DNA of 64,000 bases from Geobacteraceae bacterium (GCA_016720395.1 JADKKR010000004.1:1-64000); one strand, 5' to 3'. Positions 1 to 8,509 are shown, counted from the first letter of the stretch. Translations and numbers: made by a program. Notes: generated by a model from the sequence alone, not told the origin.

Positions 1-1
1 C

Positions 2-1297
2 TCGCTGGCCGGACTTTCGCTGGCACTGGGTGCATTCATTGCCGGCCTGGCGATTTCAGAGTCGGACTACAGCCACCAGGCGCTGAGCGATATCATCCCG
101 TTCCGGGAAGCATTTATGAGCCTGTTTTTTATCTCTGTGGGGATGCTGCTCGATCCGGCAATCCTGCTGAAGTATCCCCTGGAGATAGGGGTGCTGGTAG
201 CTGCCATCATTATTATCAAAACGCTGGTCACCACCGGCGCTGCATTGACACTGGGCGTCCCCATGCGAATAGCAATCATTACGGCGCTGTGCCTGGCCCA
301 GATCGGCGAGTTTTCCTTTGTCCTGTCCCAGGTTGGCATCAAGGCTGGCCTGCTTACACAAGAGCTCTACCAGATATTCCTGGCGGCATCCATTGCAACT
401 ATGAGCCTCACGCCGTTATGCATCAAATTCTCACCACCTCTTGCGGATTATGTGGTCGGATTACTTCCTCACAACTGGACAAAGGGGAAAGGGGTGCTCG
501 CCCGGCATGAAAAACCGATTGATCTGAATGATCACATGATCATTGTTGGATATGGCGTAAATGGAAAAAACCTGGCTCGGGTGTTGAATAAGATGCATGT
601 TCCGTATGTCGTCATTGAAACCAACCCGTACACCGTGAAAAAGGAGTTAAAAAAAGGCCATCACATAATTTTCGGTGACGCATCGAAGGCAGAGATCCTC
701 AATCATGCCCTCATTGAAAAAGCACGAGGGATGGTCGTTGCCATATCGGATGCCGCCGCCAGCAGAAGCATTGCGTCACTTGCGCGGCAACTCAATCCGG
801 CAATTCACATCATTGTCAGAACCCGTTACATCCTTGAAGTCGAGCCGCTTTACAAGCTGGGAGTCAACGAGGTGGTACCGGAAGAATTTGAAACATCGGT
901 GGAAATTCTCTCACGGGTGTTACGCAACTATCTTGTCCCGCACGATGACATTGAGCAATGCATCACTGAAATCCGCAGTGACGGCTACGAAATGCTCCGG
1001 ACCATGAGCCGGCGTCACAGCCATGCGGTAGGAATCAGCGGTTATCTGTCCGGTGCAGAGCTGGCAACGTTCCGGGTTCAGAAAGGGTCAATTCTGGAGG
1101 GGCAGAGTCTGAGCCATGGCACCATCAGAAATCGGTCCGGGGCTACGGTAATGGTAATAAAGCGCGGAGAGGAAATGGTTCCCAACCCGGACCCGATGTG
1201 GGATCTTAAAGCAGACGATATCTTATTGTTGCTGGGAGCGCCGGAGCAATTGATTGCAGCGGGTAAGCTGTTTCTTCCGGCCAACGAGAAGCCATGA
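2..1297 (+). CDS. CPA2-family K+/H+ antiporter with RCK domains, 5' end outside window
   Basis: The reading frame is open from the first bases of the window, so the N-terminal membrane part is missing. What remains begins with the CPA2 signature 'LGAFIAGLAISESDY' and 'FFISVGMLLD', continues through further membrane helices, then a cytosolic Rossmann domain (TrkA-N/RCK) starting at 'IIVGYGVNG' with its GxGxxG loop, and ends in an RCK-C domain. Members (KefB/YbaL type) exchange K+ for H+ across the inner membrane, gated by nucleotide or glutathione. The stop overlaps the next start (ATGA), suggesting co-translation with the MreB-like gene. The family is clear; the transported ion and the gating ligand are inferred. 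Confidence 0.85.
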   Translation, partial: SLAGLSLALGAFIAGLAISESDYSHQALSDIIPFREAFMSLFFISVGMLLDPAILLKYPLEIGVLVAAIIIIKTLVTTGAALTLGVPMRIAIITALCLAQIGEFSFVLSQVGIKAGLLTQELYQIFLAASIATMSLTPLCIKFSPPLADYVVGLLPHNWTKGKGVLARHEKPIDLNDHMIIVGYGVNGKNLARVLNKMHVPYVVIETNPYTVKKELKKGHHIIFGDASKAEILNHALIEKARGMVVAISDAAASRSIASLARQLNPAIHIIVRTRYILEVEPLYKLGVNEVVPEEFETSVEILSRVLRNYLVPHDDIEQCITEIRSDGYEMLRTMSRRHSHAVGISGYLSGAELATFRVQKGSILEGQSLSHGTIRNRSGATVMVIKRGEEMVPNPDPMWDLKADDILLLLGAPEQLIAAGKLFLPANEKP

Positions 1298-2166
1298 GAT
1301 CAATGTTCAAGAGCACACACTGGCGTCAGCATATCGCCCTCGATGTTGGGACTGCAATGACACGAATTGCAACAGGGCAGTCATCATTGGCGGAACGACC
1401 CTCGTTGATCGGTTGCAAACGGGCACTCCGCGATGGAGTGGTTGTGGATGGCGAGGCAGTTTCTAGTATATTGGAACCATTTTTTGCGCTGGCACGTCGG
1501 TTCGGCATTTTAAAACCATGTGTTTTGGCCTGCGCACCCAGCAACGCGAAAGACGAAGAGCGGCAAATGCTGACTGATTCCATTATGAAAGCTGGCGCCT
1601 TTTCGGTATCAATCATACCCGAACCGCTTGCCGCTGCCATCGGTTCTGGCCTTGACGTCTCCTCTCCGTATGCTCAGATGGTAATTGATATTGGAGAGGG
1701 AGTTACGGATTGCGCCGTCATTCGATCGAGTAAAATTCTTGTTACCAGCGCAATCAAAGTTGGGTGTGGGCGAATGCGCCAAGCTATCGAGAATGAAGGC
1801 CCTAAGTATGGATGCGTCCATATAGGCGGTACGTACGCAGATATACTGCTGCACAGGTGCGGGCTCGCTCGCTCGGCCGAACACGCAGGCAGTTTGTTCG
1901 CTGCTACAGCAATTCAACCGATATTCAAGGAAATCGCCAATACCATTGATTCGTTTTTGCAGGACCTCCCTCATGAAGTGGGGTGTGAGGTCATTGACAG
2001 CGGCATTTCTCTTACCGGCGGAGGAGCGTTGATTCCCGGCGTCAAAAATTATTTGGAACAAAGAACCGGCATCACCACCACTGTTGTCAGTAATCCTCGT
2101 ACCGCGGTAGTTGAAGGAGCGCGGGCCATCGTGCCAGTTGTTATGTATCTCAATCAATGGCAGTAG
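1294..2166 (+). CDS. MreB/Hsp70-like actin-fold ATPase
   Basis: This 290-residue protein has the actin-fold nucleotide-binding motifs: phosphate-1 'DVGTAMTRIATG' near residue 16, phosphate-2 'VIDIGEGVTDCAV' near 130 and adenosine motif 'SLTGGGALIPG' near 248. These match MreB/Mbl proteins, but it is shorter than cell-shape MreB (about 340-350 residues) and divergent, so it is probably not the main shape determinant. The ATG overlaps the stop of the antiporter gene. An unusual filament or chaperone-like ATPase coupled to the transporter is possible but unproven. Confidence 0.7.
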   Translation: MRSMFKSTHWRQHIALDVGTAMTRIATGQSSLAERPSLIGCKRALRDGVVVDGEAVSSILEPFFALARRFGILKPCVLACAPSNAKDEERQMLTDSIMKAGAFSVSIIPEPLAAAIGSGLDVSSPYAQMVIDIGEGVTDCAVIRSSKILVTSAIKVGCGRMRQAIENEGPKYGCVHIGGTYADILLHRCGLARSAEHAGSLFAATAIQPIFKEIANTIDSFLQDLPHEVGCEVIDSGISLTGGGALIPGVKNYLEQRTGITTTVVSNPRTAVVEGARAIVPVVMYLNQWQ

Positions 2167-2216
2167 TTTCAAGAAGCATCACAAAGAGCAGTTATAAAAA
2201 TTACGGAGACAGCATC

Positions 2217-2645
2217 ATGAAAGAACAAGCAAATAGCAGGCAAATTTTTATCACGGATTTTGATTTGGAGCGACTTGAAGATCTCATAGAAAATGCAAAT
2301 CGTAGATCATCGCGCGATGGCAAACATCTTGAGGAACTGGAACAGGAACTGTCCAAGGCAGATGTCGTGCCTCCTGCCGGCATCCCGCCTGATGTGATCA
2401 CCATGAACTCACGTGTTTGCCTGCAGGACTTGGAGACAGGAGAAGATCTGGTTTATACCCTCGCCTTCCCTACAGATGCCAACTTGGAGAGTGGTAAAAT
2501 TTCAGTGCTTGCCCCGATTGGGACTGCCATGATTGGCTACCGAGTTGGTGATATCATAAAATGGCAGGTACCGGCAGGGACAAGGAAATTCAAAGTAACG
2601 AGCATGCACTATCAGCCTGAAGCTGCAGGGGACTATCATTTGTAA
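2217..2645 (+). CDS. rnk: Rnk/GreA-GreB C-terminal-like factor
   Basis: This 142-residue protein has a short helical N-terminus rich in acidic and basic residues (residues 8-48) followed by a GreA/GreB C-terminal FKBP-like fold ('SVLAPIGTAMIGYRVGDIIKW'), the architecture of Rnk, the regulator of nucleoside diphosphate kinase that binds RNA polymerase. The start at 2217 is preferred because 'TACGGAGA' lies just upstream; an upstream in-frame start at 2157 would overlap the preceding gene. Length agrees with E. coli Rnk (136 residues). The exact role here is inferred from the family. Confidence 0.8.
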   Translation: MKEQANSRQIFITDFDLERLEDLIENANRRSSRDGKHLEELEQELSKADVVPPAGIPPDVITMNSRVCLQDLETGEDLVYTLAFPTDANLESGKISVLAPIGTAMIGYRVGDIIKWQVPAGTRKFKVTSMHYQPEAAGDYHL

Positions 2646-2732
2646 TTACAGCTACTGACAGTGTCGTGTCATGCCAGCAGTACGCAGAAAATAACTCTAA
2701 CCAGCTGAAATATAATGAGAGAAAATGCCAAA

Positions 2733-3317
2733 ATGAAAAATATCTGCCTTTATTGTGGTTCCAATCCAGGAAAAGACCCCGAATATATTGATGGTGCCCG
2801 TTCACTCGTTCGTGAAATCGTTGCTCAAAATATTGGGATTGTTTATGGAGGAGCAAGTATCGGCATTATGGGGGCCGTTGCTGACACCGCATTAGAAGCT
2901 GGCGGCAAGGTTGTCGGGGTTATTCCTCAAAGCCTTGTTGATAAGGAAATTTCCCACGCCGCTTTGACTGAGTTGAAAATTGTAGGTTCGATGCACGAAC
3001 GAAAAGCTCTCATGACTGAATTATCAGACGGTTTCATTGCCTTGCCTGGCGGCCTTGGCACAATGGAGGAAATAATTGAAGTACTAACCTGGGCCCAGCT
3101 TGGTTTACATTCAAAACCGTGCGCACTGTTTAACTTGCTTGGATTTTACAATGGGCTCTCGACTTTTTTGGATCACGCGGTCAGCGAACAATTCATAAAA
3201 GACGAGCACCGTTCATTGCTGATTATCGAACACAACCCACAACGGCTTCTTGAGCATTTCATGGCATACAAATCTCCTGTACAAATAAATAAATGGATTA
3301 AATTCGACGCAATCTAA
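2733..3317 (+). CDS. LOG family protein (cytokinin riboside 5'-monophosphate phosphoribohydrolase-like)
   Basis: This 194-residue Rossmann-like protein carries the LOG signature 'PGGLGTMEE' with an upstream Arg-Lys pair ('MHERKALM'), and 'YGGASIGIMGAVADTAL'. Such proteins, often misnamed lysine decarboxylases, hydrolyse nucleoside 5'-monophosphates to base and ribose 5-phosphate. The start at 2733 gives the usual 'MKNICLYCGS' N-terminus and follows a purine-rich stretch at 2717-2725; an ATG at 2715 is also in frame. The cellular substrate in bacteria is usually unknown. Confidence 0.88.
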   Translation: MKNICLYCGSNPGKDPEYIDGARSLVREIVAQNIGIVYGGASIGIMGAVADTALEAGGKVVGVIPQSLVDKEISHAALTELKIVGSMHERKALMTELSDGFIALPGGLGTMEEIIEVLTWAQLGLHSKPCALFNLLGFYNGLSTFLDHAVSEQFIKDEHRSLLIIEHNPQRLLEHFMAYKSPVQINKWIKFDAI

Positions 3318-3429
3318 TTGTCAGGATAATCCTATGGAATAGACAGGCAGTGATTTAGCGTTGGAATTATATTCCCGTGGCACTACCAGCACACGGAAAC
3401 AGCTCGTACATCGATAAAGGACCAGATCA

Positions 3430-3761
3430 ATGCAAAAGTGGTTGTATCTTATAGTTGCGATTATCAGTGGGGTTGCGGATCATCTGCCTTGAAATCAGCA
3501 GATGGTTTTACAAGGTTTTGGCCATCCTGTGTCGTTGTTGCGGGGTATGCTTCGGCATTCTACTTTTTGTCCCTGACGTTAAAAACAATCCCGGTGGGAA
3601 TAGCCTATGCTATCTGGTCAGGAGTCGGCACAGCACTTGTCGTTTTGGTGGCCTGGGTGTTCATGGGTCAAAAACTCGACCTGCCATCCGTTGCCGGCAT
3701 CGTGCTGATTGTGACTGGTGTTCTGGTTTTAAATCTGTTTTCCAAATCGGAAGTACGCTAG
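3430..3761 (+). pseudogene. SMR family multidrug efflux protein, frameshifted
   Basis: The start at 3430 (AAGGA upstream) begins a typical SMR helix, 'MQKWLYLIVAIISGVAD', but the frame ends at a TGA after 20 codons. A second frame carries the rest of an EmrE-like protein ('ALKSADGFTRFWPS', 'IPVGIAYAIWSGVG', 'GQKLDLP'). Compared with EmrE, about 10 bases seem to be missing near 3476, at the position of the essential membrane Glu14. A deletion between short GGA repeats would explain it. Either the gene is dead or the sequence has an error here. The remaining 3' part has three of four helices. Confidence 0.8.
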
Positions 3762-3939
3762 TCCCAATCCCCAGAACCAGACTTCGGATCCAGTCTGACA
3801 ATTGTTCGGGATCGCGGATCATTACCCGCCAGCTTTTATCCCTGCTCTTGTACAGAAACCATTTCGTGAGGGTTGTGTTCTCTGATCAATACAAACGACC
3901 CTCCCTGCGCAGGTAATATTCATCGTCCCTGGAAAAAAT

Positions 3940-4608
3940 CTACGCTTCCTCGAAGTACGAATTTTCTTCCCGCGTGTGGAGGGGGGGGGGGGGCGGGCGC
4001 CGGCGCGGGGGCCCCCGCGCGCGGGCCGTCAGCGGTAGAGGGGCTCCTTTGAGCAGTTCGCGTAGCGCAACCTTTTTGCGTCCGGCAAAGGGGTGTCCGG
4101 GGTAGACGCACGCAACGATTTCTTCCCGTAAAAGGTGGTGGGAGTCCAAACACTCCGGCACTTCTCCGGAGATAACTCCGACATCCAACTCACCGGATTC
4201 AATTTTTCGCTGAATGTTCCAGGCACTGTCACCAGAAATGGAAATCCTGAGGCCAGGATGACTATGCTTGAATGATGCGATTATCTTCGGGAAGAAAAAA
4301 CTGCTTAACATCGGGGTGAGACCGACGCGCACCTCCCCCTTGAGCAGACCCCGCAGATCGGCAATCTCCTGTTTCGCGTTGTTTACCCCCTGAAGAATAC
4401 TTTGTGCATGAAGTAACAGCGCTTCACCTTCGGCAGTTAGAGAAATTTTCCTATCCCGCCGGTTGAACAGAAGCACGTCAAGCTCCTCCTCCAGCTTTTT
4501 GATGGCAATGCTGAGAGCCGGTTGAGCTATATGCAGTTGCTCTGCTGCCTTGGTAAAGCTTTCACACTCCGCCACACCCAGAAAGAATTTTAGCTGGCGC
4601 ACATCCAT
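3940..4608 (-). pseudogene. LysR-family regulator, C-terminal part lost at a G/C-only block
   Basis: The first 190 residues are a normal LysR protein: winged HTH ('FTKAAEQLHIAQPALS', residues 18-33), linker helix and the first half of the effector-binding domain ('GEVRVGLTPML'). From codon 194 the frame enters a run of pure G/C (3981-4028) encoding only Ala/Arg/Gly/Pro, and then unrelated residues. LysR proteins are normally about 300 residues, so roughly 100 are missing. It is divergent from the DndA-like gene at 4728, the usual arrangement of a LysR regulator and its target. Whether the break is real or an artefact is discussed in the findings. Confidence 0.75.
3981..4028. other. 48-base stretch of only G and C
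   Basis: No A or T occurs in these 48 bases, which begin with a long G run and continue as mixed G/C. It interrupts the LysR frame abruptly. It resembles the larger block at 40743-41031 and is most simply read as unreliable sequence at a low-quality or gap-filled spot. Confidence 0.7.
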
Positions 4609-4639
4609 GATTGCGGTACCTCGTCAGAGCTATTCGATA

Positions 4640-4723
4640 TTCATATAACAACCATAAAAACAATATATTTTTCTTATATACATGCTCTGCGTATAATTGA
4701 CAATAACTACCGCTGAGGGAGGA
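4640..4723 (+). promoter_or_regulatory. Intergenic promoter region between the LysR gene and the DndA-like gene
   Basis: The divergent intergenic region is AT-rich. A 'TATAAT' -10-like box is present at 4692-4697, about 35 bases before the ATG at 4728, with 'GGGAGGA' as ribosome binding site at 4716-4722. AT-rich dyads upstream would suit LysR binding (T-N11-A type), but no specific operator can be fixed. Confidence 0.45.
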
Positions 4724-4727
4724 TGAC

Positions 4728-5695
4728 ATGGCTATTTATCTTGATTGCAACGCTACAACGCCGGTAGATCCGTCAGTAGCATCAGTGGTGATGCGATTTC
4801 TGGAAAAGGATTTCGGTAATGCTGCGAGTCCCATTCATGACTACGGAGTCTTTGCGCTTGCCGCTGTGGAACATGCCAGGGGGCAAGTGGCTGAGGTGGT
4901 CAAGGCTCGACGTGATGAAGTGATATTTACCAGCGGTGCAACGGAGAGTAACAACCTTGCGATACTCGGACTCGCCGAGGAGGGAATTCGGAGTGGCCGC
5001 CGCCATCTGATTACCACTGCCATCGAACATAAGGCAGTACTTGCGAAGTGACGGAAATTCTGGCGAGCCATGATGCCTGGTGGCATGTTGATGCCGCCCA
5101 GGGGTTCGGTAAGGAATTGGAGCAGCTCCGCCATCCGCGTATCAATCTCATTTCCATAAGTGGTCACAAGATATACGGCCCCAAAGGCATCGGCGCTCTC
5201 ATTGCCCGCAAGCATGAGCGACAGTTTCCGCCGCTGCGCCCGCTCATGTTTGGTGGCGGGCAGGAACAGGGACTTCGCCCCGGCACTCTACCAGTTCCCC
5301 TGATTGCCGGTCTCGGGGAGGCTGCAAAGCTTGCGGTACGAAACAACAATGAGCGGGCGCTGAAATGCCGGGCTTTTCGGGAACAGGCTCTGGCAACGTT
5401 CTTGGCACTTGGTGCGCAGAGGAACGGCGCAGAAGATTATACGTTGCCGCATGTGCTCAATGTGTCGCTGCCAGGAATCAACTCGGATCTGGCAATTAAA
5501 GCTCTGAAGAATGTTATTTCCGTATCCAGCACCTCGGCATGCACCTCACATACTCACACGCCAAGCCATGTACTGGCAGCAATGGGGTTATCGCCTGAAA
5601 AAGTTGAACAATCAATCCGCTTGTCGTGGTGTCACATGACCCCGGATGTTGACTGGTCTGAAGTGGAAAATATTCTCCGTGCACTGCGCGGATAA
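4728..5695 (+). pseudogene. DndA/IscS-type cysteine desulfurase with internal deletion and frameshift
   Basis: The 5' part (4728 to about 5045) gives a normal class V aminotransferase start, 'MAIYLDCNATTPVDPS', 'FTSGATESNNLA' and 'TAIEHKAVL'. The 3' part, in another frame from about 5050, gives 'HVDAAQGFGK', the PLP lysine in 'SGHKIYGPKG' (around 5168) and the catalytic cysteine loop 'SSTSACTSHTHTPSH' (Cys codon near 5540). The loop and 'VLAAMGL' resemble DndA, the sulfur donor for DNA phosphorothioation, more than IscS. About 50-60 codons are missing between the halves, including the region that normally holds the NNExG motif for PLP. As written it cannot make an active enzyme. No dndBCDE genes are nearby. 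Confidence 0.8.
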
Positions 5696-5710
5696 GAAAG
5701 GTGGTTCAAA

Positions 5711-5962
5711 ATGAGCGACATATTCAAAGAGCTGGAAGAGGTAACCGTTGAGCAGTATGACCACTACGATCTGCCGAAATGGCTCGCCGATCCCGTCCTT
5801 TTGGTGGCGAGAAGCCCAGAGCTTTATCAGGGTAAGGAGTATCTGGTCGAAATTCTTGCCGCGCAAGTCCGGGAGTACGATGTCTACGCCGAAGCAGGTT
5901 GTTGTAAATGGGCATACGACCATGAAGACATCAAACGGACACTGCGCTGGCTGGAGGAATAG
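5711..5962 (+). CDS. Small protein A of a paralogous pair, unknown function
   Basis: This 83-residue acidic protein starts 16 bases after the cysteine desulfurase stop, with 'AAGGTGG' upstream of the ATG. I do not recognise the family. It aligns end to end with the next protein: shared features are 'LPxWLA', an acidic helix with 'EIL', 'VxxYDxY', a following Gly and a C-terminal 'LxxLE'. It has two adjacent cysteines ('AGCCKW') not kept in its neighbour. The position suggests a partner or substrate of the desulfurase, which is inference only. Confidence 0.65.
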   Translation: MSDIFKELEEVTVEQYDHYDLPKWLADPVLLVARSPELYQGKEYLVEILAAQVREYDVYAEAGCCKWAYDHEDIKRTLRWLEE

Positions 5963-5964
5963 CG

Positions 5965-6213
5965 ATGACAGTATTCGAGAAGTTGCAATCCGTTACGGAA
6001 GCTGCTCAGAATGAACAGGAGCTGCCCGATTTTTTGGCGAAGCGTATCTATTGGATCATTGAAAACCGGGACAGATTCCACGACAGGGAAGCCGACATTC
6101 TTGAGCTGGCGGAAAAAGTGACGAATTACGACACATATGGCCAGACCGGTTATCTGGGCATGGGAGTCAACAATGTCATCCTGGAAAAGGCATTGATTCG
6201 TCTGGAAGGGTAA
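5965..6213 (+). CDS. Small protein B of a paralogous pair, unknown function
   Basis: This 82-residue protein starts 2 bases after protein A ends, so the two are surely co-transcribed. It shares A's length and pattern ('LPDFLA', 'ILELAEKVTNYDTYGQTG', 'LIRLEG') but has no cysteine. It probably arose by tandem duplication. No signal peptide or membrane segment is present. Function unknown; the conserved setting with a DndA-like gene is the only clue. Confidence 0.65.
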   Translation: MTVFEKLQSVTEAAQNEQELPDFLAKRIYWIIENRDRFHDREADILELAEKVTNYDTYGQTGYLGMGVNNVILEKALIRLEG

Positions 6214-6214
6214 T

Positions 6215-6681
6215 ATGCCCTTGCTTTTTCCCTTGATGAAGGAAAGTTTCTGATTTACCAGGAACAGTTCGATCCTTTCCTGACTTTTTCTGAATGGGAT
6301 CGCCTCACTCCTGTCCGGGTGCGCTGCACGCTGACCCAGTTCATTCAGGGTGAGCCCATTCGCTCTCTTGTACCACGCAAGCCGCCCCACTGTGTCATCC
6401 GGACAGTCGAACGGAATATAACCTAGAAATTTGATAATACTTGGATTATATTGCAGTTCTGGTTCGGTGCCATGTTCCCAGTTCCAGACAGAGGATTCGG
6501 TGACGCCGATGATCTCGGCTACTTCTCTCTGGAGGAGACCGAGATCCATTCGTTTCTTGCGGATGTGTTCACCGACTGTGATTGGAAATTCGGGATAACC
6601 GGGAAGCTGCTGTTTTTCGAGGGGAATTTGAATTGAGAACGAGTGCCGTTTTAAGTGGGTATAGTAGAGAAAAGTTAACAC
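6215..6681 (-). pseudogene. XRE-type HTH regulator, probably degraded
   Basis: A helix-turn-helix is clear: 'TVGEHIRKKRMDLGLLQREV' followed by 'EIIGVTESSVWNWEHG'. A second half-repeat ('GRLAWYKRANGLTLNELG', 'PFRKSQERIELFL') is typical of a family of small double-HTH proteins seen near mobile DNA, but the stretch between the two parts looks shortened. No good start is visible: the frame runs upstream into the comM fragment, and a GTG at 6681 is the only candidate before it. Downstream the frame runs on antisense to the small-protein genes, so the natural 3' end is unclear. It is convergent with the small-protein pair. Confidence 0.55.
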
Positions 6682-6683
6682 AC

Positions 6684-7163
6684 CCCTGCCCCTGCGGCTA
6701 TCTTTCCGATCCGGTTCATCCCTGCATTTGCGCTCCGATTGCCATCCATCGCTACCGCTCACGCATATCCGGGCCGCTCCTGGACCGCATCGACATACAC
6801 ATCGAGGTGCCCTCGGTCAAGTACCGCGAACTGGCCGACCGGGTCGACGCCGAGAGTTCTGCCGCAATAGCGGCGCGGGTCGAGCAGTCGCGGGAGATCC
6901 AGCTTGAACGGTACCGGGGGACGAAGATCCACTGCAATGCCCAGATGACACCACGCTTCATCAAGAAGCACTGCGAGCTGGATGCTGCCGGCAACCGCAT
7001 GCTGGAGCTGGTTACCGATCGGCTCGGGTTTTCGGCCCGCACCTACAACCGCATCCTCAAGGTCGCCCGTACCGTTGCAGACCTTAGCGGCAGTAAGAAC
7101 ATTCACGAGCAACATATTGCCGAAGCGATTCAGTACCGGAGCCTGGACAGAAAGGCGAGTTGA
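6684..7163 (+). pseudogene. comM: 3' fragment of comM (YifB, Mg-chelatase-like AAA+ protein)
   Basis: From 'HPCPCGYLSDPVHPC' onward the frame is a normal ComM C-terminal part: the four-Cys zinc-like motif, 'ISGPLLDRIDIHIEVP' and the C-terminal Mg_chelatase_C helical domain ending at 'IAEAIQYRSLDRK'. Full ComM is about 510 residues and helps branch migration during natural transformation; here only about 160 remain. Upstream of about 6683 the frame has no similarity, so the 5' two thirds have been lost at a junction with the XRE/desulfurase patch. Confidence 0.8.
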
Positions 7164-7361
7164 AAGAAATTTCGTATTGTTCGAGACCATATTCAAATAG
7201 TGCAATCAGATCTATTAAAGCGTAATTCACTAAACTTTTCATAATCAAATGCAGGTCCAGCCAAAGTGTATCCCGATACGGGACATCCTGTAGATTAAGC
7301 GGGGTATCCCTGGCCTCTATTTTTAGCGCCCCCCTCGCACTCCCGCTCCACGTGTCAGAAA

Positions 7362-7799
7362 TTATGCCCCAATGTCCTCATTCCAAAGTTCCGTTCGCTC
7401 TGCTATAAACTTACGCATCAGATTTATGCATTCCTCATTCTGCAGCACCTCCACCTGCACGCCGCGGGAACGAAGAAGATCCTCCTCGCCCATGAACGTG
7501 CTGTTCTCTCCGATAATCACTCGCGGTATGCCATACAGCAGGATTGCACCACTGCACATGGAGCACGGCGACAAAGTCGTGTACAGCATGGACTCCCGAT
7601 AGACTTTGGCAGATTGACGGCCGGCATTTTCCAGGGCATCCATCTCGCCGTGGAGAATGGCGCTCCCCTTCTGGACTCGCCGGTTGTGACCCCGACCAAG
7701 TATTTCACCATTGTGTACCAGCACCGAGCCGATCGGGATACCACCTTCGACAAGACCCTGCCGTGCTTCCTCAATTGCGGCCTGCATGAACTTATCCAC
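7362..7799 (-). CDS. Cytosine deaminase (fungal Fcy1-like nucleoside deaminase family)
   Basis: This 145-residue zinc deaminase has the motif 'HGEMDALENAGR' (zinc His and catalytic Glu) and 'PCSMCSGAILLYGIPR' (two zinc Cys). The whole protein follows yeast cytosine deaminase closely ('GGIPIGSVLVHNGEILGRGH', 'VYRESMLYTTLSPC', 'ERTELWNEDIG' end), so conversion of cytosine to uracil, or of a close analogue, is the best prediction. It is the last gene of the minus-strand run starting at the cupin gene at 14032. Cytosolic. Confidence 0.82.
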   Translation of the reverse strand: MDKFMQAAIEEARQGLVEGGIPIGSVLVHNGEILGRGHNRRVQKGSAILHGEMDALENAGRQSAKVYRESMLYTTLSPCSMCSGAILLYGIPRVIIGENSTFMGEEDLLRSRGVQVEVLQNEECINLMRKFIAERTELWNEDIGA

Positions 7800-7806
7800 C
7801 GATGCA

Positions 7807-8310
7807 CTACCTCCTCTCTGTCATCCTCATAATTAACTCTGCGTGCTGCGGGTAGCTTGCAGAAAGCTGCAGTCGGTCAGCCATCTCAAAATCGGCGAAG
7901 TCGAATCCGGGGGATACCGTGCAACCTGCAAGTGCAAACTGTGTCCCCGTCAGCTCCGCTCCAAACCAGCAACCCGCTGGCACAACAGCCTGATAGCGCT
8001 CGCCAGATGCCGAATCTGTCCCTAAATGAAATGCCTGATAATTACCATCAGGAGAAATTGTATGGATCAGCAATGGTGAGCCTGCGTAGAAATGCCAAAT
8101 TTCATCGGATTTGATGCGGTGAAGGGCCGAAATGTCGCCCGCTTCCAGCAGATAATAAATAGCAGTTGAGAACACCCGTTCACCATCAAAGCGTCCCGGC
8201 AGGGCATGAACAGGCACCGCTTCGGTTGAGCGGTAGGTTTCACGAAACCAGCCCCCTTCAGGGTGGCGGACAAGTTCCAGATGTGTAATCAACTTCTGGA
8301 CAGCAGACAT
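7807..8310 (-). CDS. Cupin DUF985 family protein
   Basis: This 167-residue protein of the DUF985 (cupin_5) family has 'VRHPEGGWFRETYRS', 'STAIYYLL', 'HRIKSDEIWHFYAG' and 'PAGCWFGAEL', all hallmarks of the family's single jelly-roll. The start at 8310 has 'GGAAAGGAAT' upstream; a longer frame to 8346 would overlap the preceding lipoprotein. Function within the family is not established; a small-molecule or sugar-epimerase-like role has been suggested. Eight bases separate it from the deaminase gene. Confidence 0.8.
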   Translation of the reverse strand: MSAVQKLITHLELVRHPEGGWFRETYRSTEAVPVHALPGRFDGERVFSTAIYYLLEAGDISALHRIKSDEIWHFYAGSPLLIHTISPDGNYQAFHLGTDSASGERYQAVVPAGCWFGAELTGTQFALAGCTVSPGFDFADFEMADRLQLSASYPQHAELIMRMTERR

Positions 8311-8326
8311 AAGAATAATTCCTTTC

Positions 8327-8509
8327 CTATGGCGACATTGTTTCAATAACTTTCCTGGTCACCGAATCAAGCTGCGCGATGCTGTGCGTGCTTTTTACGA
8401 CTGGAACACCAATCAGTTTTCCGCGCAGGCTCTCAGAATCACTGTTTCCGCCACACGCCGCCAACACCAGAGCCACCACTGTGCCCACTACGCTTGCAAG
8501 GTATTTCAA
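8327..8509 (-). CDS. Short lipoprotein, probable N-terminal remnant
   Basis: Sixty residues starting at a TTG preceded by 'AAGGAG', with a lipoprotein signal peptide ending in 'LVLAAC'. The mature part ('LRGKLIGVPVVKSTHSIAQLD') resembles the beginning of secreted lipases or alpha/beta hydrolases in related bacteria, but it stops after about 40 residues. It may be a truncated gene or a genuine small lipoprotein; I lean to a remnant. Confidence 0.5.
   Translation of the reverse strand: MKYLASVVGTVVALVLAACGGNSDSESLRGKLIGVPVVKSTHSIAQLDSVTRKVIETMSP

Noticed and set aside
3757..3960. Minus-strand frame with an in-frame TGA that could be read as selenocysteine
   Set aside because: No start codon, no recognised family and no selenocysteine insertion hairpin evident; likely relic or chance.
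5884..6214. Continuation of the XRE frame antisense to the small-protein genes
   Set aside because: It has no domain similarity and overlaps two better-supported genes.
7268..7283. TCCCGATACGGGA inverted repeat resembling the TGTCC/GGACA operator
   Set aside because: Arms differ from the operator and there is no sigma-54 core at the right distance.
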